7,937 nucleotides of DNA from Deferribacteres bacterium (GTDB lineage Bacteria > Nitrospirota > Thermodesulfovibrionia > UBA6902). Both the position numbers and the translations under genes were made by a program. How positions within the stretch are numbered: the first letter of the stretch is position 1; each line of letters opens with the position of its first letter. Below, piece after piece: positions 4,965 through 7,937 of this stretch. Location of the stretch: positions 1-7,937 of the forward strand of contig JAADFS010000046.1 of NCBI GenBank assembly GCA_013152795.1. Reading direction: 5' to 3'. A model generated the notes under the pieces. That model saw only the letters and a program-made list of their open reading frames with translations, was not told the DNA's origin and made no database searches.

Positions 4965-6716
4965 TCAGAGTGCCTTTATAACCTGATTGACGGTGCTGCT
5001 TCTTCTTTTCGAGAGAATCTCCAGATAGGGAATCTTGGATATGACTTCTTCAAAAGTCGTGATGCCTTCCTGTATCTTGGACCAGGCGTCTTCAAACATT
5101 GTCCGGGTGCCGGATTCCATTGCGCATTCCCAGAGTTCGTCTTCCGTGTAGTCTTTTGATATCAGGCGCTTGAGCTTTGTATTCATCCTCAATAATTCGT
5201 ATATGCCGATCCTGCCTTTATACCCCGTGTTGTTGCACTTGTTGCAGCCCCTTCCCTTGTAAAACTCCTTTACCGGAGGAAGGTTGAATTTGGCTGCTTC
5301 TTCAGGTGGCGGAATCCTCGTCTTGCAGTTGGGGCATATCTTTCTTATCAGCCTCTGCGCAATGACCCCCGAAACAGCGGATGTGACCAGGAAGGGCTCC
5401 AGGCCTATATCTATCAGCCGCGAGATGGTGGAGACCGTGTCATTGGTGTGCAGGGTGCTTAATACGAGGTGTCCCGTAAGCGCGGCCCTTGCCCCGATTT
5501 CAGCGGTATCGAGGTCTCTGATCTCACCGACCATGACTATATCAGGGTCCTGCCTGAGCACGGAGCGGAGCGCATTTGCAAATGTAAAACCAATGCTGTC
5601 ATTAATCCCCACCTGTGTGATCTCAGAAAGCTTATATTCCACAGGGTCCTCAAGGGTGATAATGTTCTTTGTCTCATCCTTGACCTGCTGCAGGATGGAA
5701 TACAGGGTCGTCGTCTTTCCGCTTCCGGTAGGACCTGTCACCAGGAGCATGCCCTGAGGCTGGGTGAATATCTCCATGAGGGGATTCAGTACATGTTCGG
5801 CAATGCCGAGCTGGCTGAGAGGGATCAGGCCTGTGGTCGGATCGAGCAGCCTTATGACGACCTTTTCACCGTAAACCGACGGCAGTGTCGATATCCTCAG
5901 GTCCACACTCTTATTCTCAAGCCGTAAGGCGCTCCTGCCGTCCTGCGGAAACCTTTTGTTTGTTATATCGAGGTTTGATATGATCTTTATCCTTGATATG
6001 ACCGCATCCTGTATCTGCTTCGGATAGCTCTGTATATTCTTGAGTGCGCCGTCAATCCTGTAACGGACCTGAACATATTTTTCCCTCGGTTCAATATGAA
6101 TATCGCTTGCATTGCATTTTACGGCATCGGCTATAACCATTGTGACCAGCCTGATGATAGGAGGTGCCTCGCTGTTTTTGTACATGGACTGGAGGCTGAC
6201 GTGCTGGGTGTCGTCTTCAACCTTTTCTTTGATGAATTCAACTTCATCATATGAAGGCAGCTCCTTCAGCACGTCCCACGTGGCCTCCGAGGAGCCGTAA
6301 AAGTTTTCAATAGCGTTGAGGATATTGTTTTCCGAGGAAATGGCGACGCTCAGCTTCAACCCCGTCTCAAAAGAGATGTCCTCTATGGTCTCCCAGTCAA
6401 GGGGATTGGCCATTGCGAGTGTAAGTACCTTGCCTTTAAGCTCAAGTGGGAGAACGAGCTTACGCTCGGCCGTTTCCCTGGGCACAAGCGCAAGCACCTC
6501 GCTGGAGGGAGAGTAGTCATTACAGTCCACCATCTGCAGGGAGAGCTGTTTTGTCAGGGTCTCGGCGACCTGCATCTCGTTTATATAGCCAAGTTCAATG
6601 AGTACCTTGCCGAGCTTCTTGTTTTTGCCTTTCTGGACAGCAAGGGCATGTTCGAGCTGTTCTTCAGAAATCAGACCTTCTTCAATGAGGATTTCGCCCA
6701 GCTTCTTTTTCGCCAT
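4965..6716 (-). CDS. gspE: GspE/PilB-family secretion or pilus assembly ATPase with MshEN domain
   Basis: A 583-residue cytoplasmic hexameric ATPase that powers type II secretion or type IV pilus extension. The N-terminal MshEN domain shows two 24-residue motifs, K5-Q28 (KLGEILIEEG) and K34-Q57 (KLGKVLIELG), with a 5-residue spacer. This is the layout known to bind cyclic di-GMP, although Lys replaces the usual first Arg in both. The ATPase core has Walker A at 328-336 (GPTGSGKTT), an Asp box at 355-362 (LEDPVEYK), Walker B at 396-401 (VGEIRD) and a His box at 419-426 (LSTLHTND). A zinc tetracysteine is present at C461, C464, C491 and C494. All catalytic residues are present. GGAG in GTGGAGATGACGT lies 7 bases before the ATG at 6716. 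The gspC on the same strand suggests GspE, but the CODH operon lies between them and no gspF is seen, so PilB or MshE remains possible. Confidence 0.9.
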   Translation of the reverse strand: MAKKKLGEILIEEGLISEEQLEHALAVQKGKNKKLGKVLIELGYINEMQVAETLTKQLSLQMVDCNDYSPSSEVLALVPRETAERKLVLPLELKGKVLTLAMANPLDWETIEDISFETGLKLSVAISSENNILNAIENFYGSSEATWDVLKELPSYDEVEFIKEKVEDDTQHVSLQSMYKNSEAPPIIRLVTMVIADAVKCNASDIHIEPREKYVQVRYRIDGALKNIQSYPKQIQDAVISRIKIISNLDITNKRFPQDGRSALRLENKSVDLRISTLPSVYGEKVVIRLLDPTTGLIPLSQLGIAEHVLNPLMEIFTQPQGMLLVTGPTGSGKTTTLYSILQQVKDETKNIITLEDPVEYKLSEITQVGINDSIGFTFANALRSVLRQDPDIVMVGEIRDLDTAEIGARAALTGHLVLSTLHTNDTVSTISRLIDIGLEPFLVTSAVSGVIAQRLIRKICPNCKTRIPPPEEAAKFNLPPVKEFYKGRGCNKCNNTGYKGRIGIYELLRMNTKLKRLISKDYTEDELWECAMESGTRTMFEDAWSKIQEGITTFEEVISKIPYLEILSKRRSSTVNQVIKAL

Positions 6717-7095
6717 ACGTCATCTCCACAAAGGCAGTCCACACTTGCGTCCTGCCCCCGGATCTATATTCTGATTAAAATTAACAACTCATGCCGGTTT
6801 GCCGGTTACACTATCTTATCGGTCAAACGCATCCTTCTCTTGAGAGAGGATTAAGGGAATGAGAGCCGCCTTCCTGTTCTTTTTCATAATATTGCCTCTG
6901 TTAATCTCCCCTTATGAAAGTGGGTGTTTGAATGAATTATTATAACCTAAACCGGGGATTTCTGTTGAGAATAAAGATGAATTTCTTCATGGTTCCACGA
7001 CCGGTATGCAACGTCAAGGTATAAATTAAATTTATTATATAATTATATGCATAATTGGGGGGTAATATCAATGGCTGTTAATGCAGCGTTAAGAT
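6717..7095. other. 379-bp region upstream of gspE without a convincing gene
   Basis: This gap between the MinD-like gene and gspE is AT-rich at 7020-7065, with a perfect 12-bp palindrome ATATAATTATAT at 7037-7048. It also holds a bulged hairpin at 6831-6851 (ATCC/TTCTC with GAGA/GGAT). Tiny open frames occur on both strands: plus 6859-6945 encodes 28 residues, mostly hydrophobic at the start, preceded by GAGAGG at a fair distance. The opposite strand holds a 23-residue frame starting MKKNRKAALIPL. With no homology or codon evidence, I do not call either a gene. The most likely role is promoter and leader for gspE. Confidence 0.5.
6939..6968 (-). promoter_or_regulatory. Candidate sigma-70 promoter for gspE
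   Basis: On the minus strand a perfect -10 TATAAT (6944-6939) follows TCAACA (6968-6963, four of six -35 positions) with an 18-bp spacer. Transcription would start near 6932 and give a leader of about 215 bases before the gspE ATG. The surrounding sequence is AT-rich, so a chance match is possible. Confidence 0.3.
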
Positions 7096-7937
7096 TTACC
7101 GCCTGTAGAACGCCTCATGCGTTACTCCGCGTTTTATCAGGAAATCCACCACATCCGATGGCTTGAAATACATCCTCAGTCTCCACGTATCCCTGTTTGT
7201 CCCGCTGAAGACAGAGCTGTCAAGGCCATCCATGAAGCGGATGATCTCTTCCACTTCCTCGTCCGTGAATTCGGTTTTTGCCGCCGCCGCTGCCGGGCCG
7301 GCAAGCCTGCCGGCTATCGTCCGGACGGCATCAAGATACGGCCTGCCGTGACGTGAGTAGAGGAAACCGGGGATATTCAGCAGGTAGTGGGTGATTACCG
7401 GGATGTCGGGCAGATTCCCCGTGTGCTCGATATGCACGCCGAGCTTTTTGACGCAGAGGGAGATGAAGTTCTTTACAATAAGATGCCTCTGTCCTTCGGG
7501 TACCCTGTTGATGATCAATGCCGGACGGAACTCGCTTTCTATTTCCTCAATCAGGGTGAGCATATCAGGAGAAAGGCTCCTGACCTGTTCAGCAAGCCAT
7601 TCAAGGGTGAATTTTTCCTCCTCTGCTGTTTTTTTCGCCCCCGAATCAATAACAGGGCCGATGACGGGATGTTTCCCGAAGACATTCCTGAGCCTTCTGA
7701 AAAGCGCGCCTTTTACAAAGCCGTAGGCATTCATGACGGCCCCGGGTTCAGGGGCGGTCATTATGATGCCTGTGTCGGAGACGCCGAAAAAGTCCAGGGT
7801 GTTGAAATGGACGCCTGCGCCGAGGTCTATGACGATAAAATCGACGGGCAGTGACCTTATGTGTCTCATTATCTTCAGTTTCATCCAGTGGGCCGGGTTT
7901 GCCATGCCCGGCACAAACCCGGCGCCGCTTATCACCA
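7096..7937 (-). CDS. MinD/ParA-like P-loop ATPase, FlhG-like (N-terminus outside window)
   Basis: About 280 C-terminal residues are visible; the frame runs off the right edge, and the GTG at 7935 is an internal valine codon, not a start. Near the visible start is ISGAGFVPGMANP, then the Walker B/switch region VDFIVIDLGAG followed by FNTLDFFGVSDTGIIMTAPEP and an NAYGFVKGALFRRL helix. These are typical of MinD-superfamily ATPases related to FlhG that accompany flagellar, pilus or secretion genes. The P-loop (Walker A) lies outside the window and cannot be checked. A region with no recognised motif follows: an alanine-rich segment (AGPAAAAAKTEF), an acidic helix (TDEEVEEIIRFMD) and a C-terminal end SDVVDFLIKRG. 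MinD-type ATPases place structures at cell poles, so a link with gspE downstream on the same strand is reasonable, but the 379-bp gap weakens the case for one operon. It lacks features pointing to CooC, the Ni-inserting MinD relative. Confidence 0.75.
   Translation of the reverse strand, partial: VISGAGFVPGMANPAHWMKLKIMRHIRSLPVDFIVIDLGAGVHFNTLDFFGVSDTGIIMTAPEPGAVMNAYGFVKGALFRRLRNVFGKHPVIGPVIDSGAKKTAEEEKFTLEWLAEQVRSLSPDMLTLIEEIESEFRPALIINRVPEGQRHLIVKNFISLCVKKLGVHIEHTGNLPDIPVITHYLLNIPGFLYSRHGRPYLDAVRTIAGRLAGPAAAAAKTEFTDEEVEEIIRFMDGLDSSVFSGTNRDTWRLRMYFKPSDVVDFLIKRGVTHEAFYRR

Noticed and set aside
930..7130. Shared 12-mer GCGTTACTCCGC at 930-941 and 7119-7130
   Set aside because: About two identical 12-mer pairs are expected by chance in 8 kb; one copy is inside the MinD-like gene and flanks do not match.
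7071..7163. Short plus-strand frame starting at ATG 7071 after a G-run
   Set aside because: It overlaps the 3' end of the MinD-like gene on the other strand, codes for about 30 unremarkable residues and has no supporting evidence beyond an AT-rich upstream patch.
7096..7937. MinD-like ATPase read as CooC, the CODH nickel-insertion factor
   Set aside because: It is on the other strand, separated from the operon by gspE, and its motifs (DLGAG, FNTLDFF) fit FlhG-like proteins better; it has no CxC-type metal site in the visible part.

Overview
The window looks like chromosomal DNA of an anaerobic Gram-negative bacterium. It has moderate to slightly high GC, frequent ATA (Ile) and AGG (Arg) codons, type II secretion genes, and a nickel carbon monoxide dehydrogenase (CODH) module. 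This combination would fit Nitrospirota (Thermodesulfovibrionia-like) or a deltaproteobacterial lineage. The assignment is an inference from gene content and codon style; no marker gene is present.

Layout, left to right. (1) 1-865, minus strand: a GspC-type inner-membrane protein of a type II secretion system (one membrane helix, HR domain, C-terminal PDZ domain), cut by the left edge. (2) 866-1233: a 368-bp divergent intergenic region holding a GGGTGCA tandem repeat, a perfect C/G hairpin continuing into a G-quadruplex-type G-run array, and a 42-bp element that recurs further right. (3) 1234-4942, plus strand: a compact three-gene CODH operon. It encodes CooS with every B-, C- and D-cluster ligand, a CooF-type ferredoxin with four [4Fe-4S] motifs, and an FAD/NAD(P) oxidoreductase (FNOR). 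(4) 4965-6716, minus strand: a GspE/PilB-type secretion or pilus ATPase with an N-terminal MshEN domain, ending 22 bp from the convergent FNOR gene. (5) 6717-7095: 379 bp with no convincing gene. (6) 7096-7937, minus strand: the C-terminal part of a MinD/ParA-like ATPase, cut by the right edge.

How the genes may work together. CooS oxidises CO to CO2, CooF takes the electrons through its Fe-S clusters, and the FNOR flavoprotein probably passes them to NAD(P)+ or another acceptor. No hydrogenase, acetyl-CoA synthase or CooC/CooJ/CooT maturation gene is visible. This therefore looks like a stand-alone 'CO to reduced cofactor' or CO-detoxification module, not part of a Wood-Ljungdahl or hydrogenogenic cluster within view. 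The flanking minus-strand genes belong to protein secretion or polar organisation, so the CODH operon appears to interrupt a secretion-related locus on the opposite strand.

The most unusual non-coding signal is an imperfect direct repeat of about 40 bp. One copy lies just upstream of cooS (1155-1196) and the other in the 57-bp gap between cooF and the FNOR gene (3651-3689). The pair brackets the cooS-cooF cassette exactly. It may be a duplicated regulatory leader, or a scar of how cooS-cooF was placed in front of the FNOR gene. I did not find a wholly new type of system; the enzymes belong to known families.
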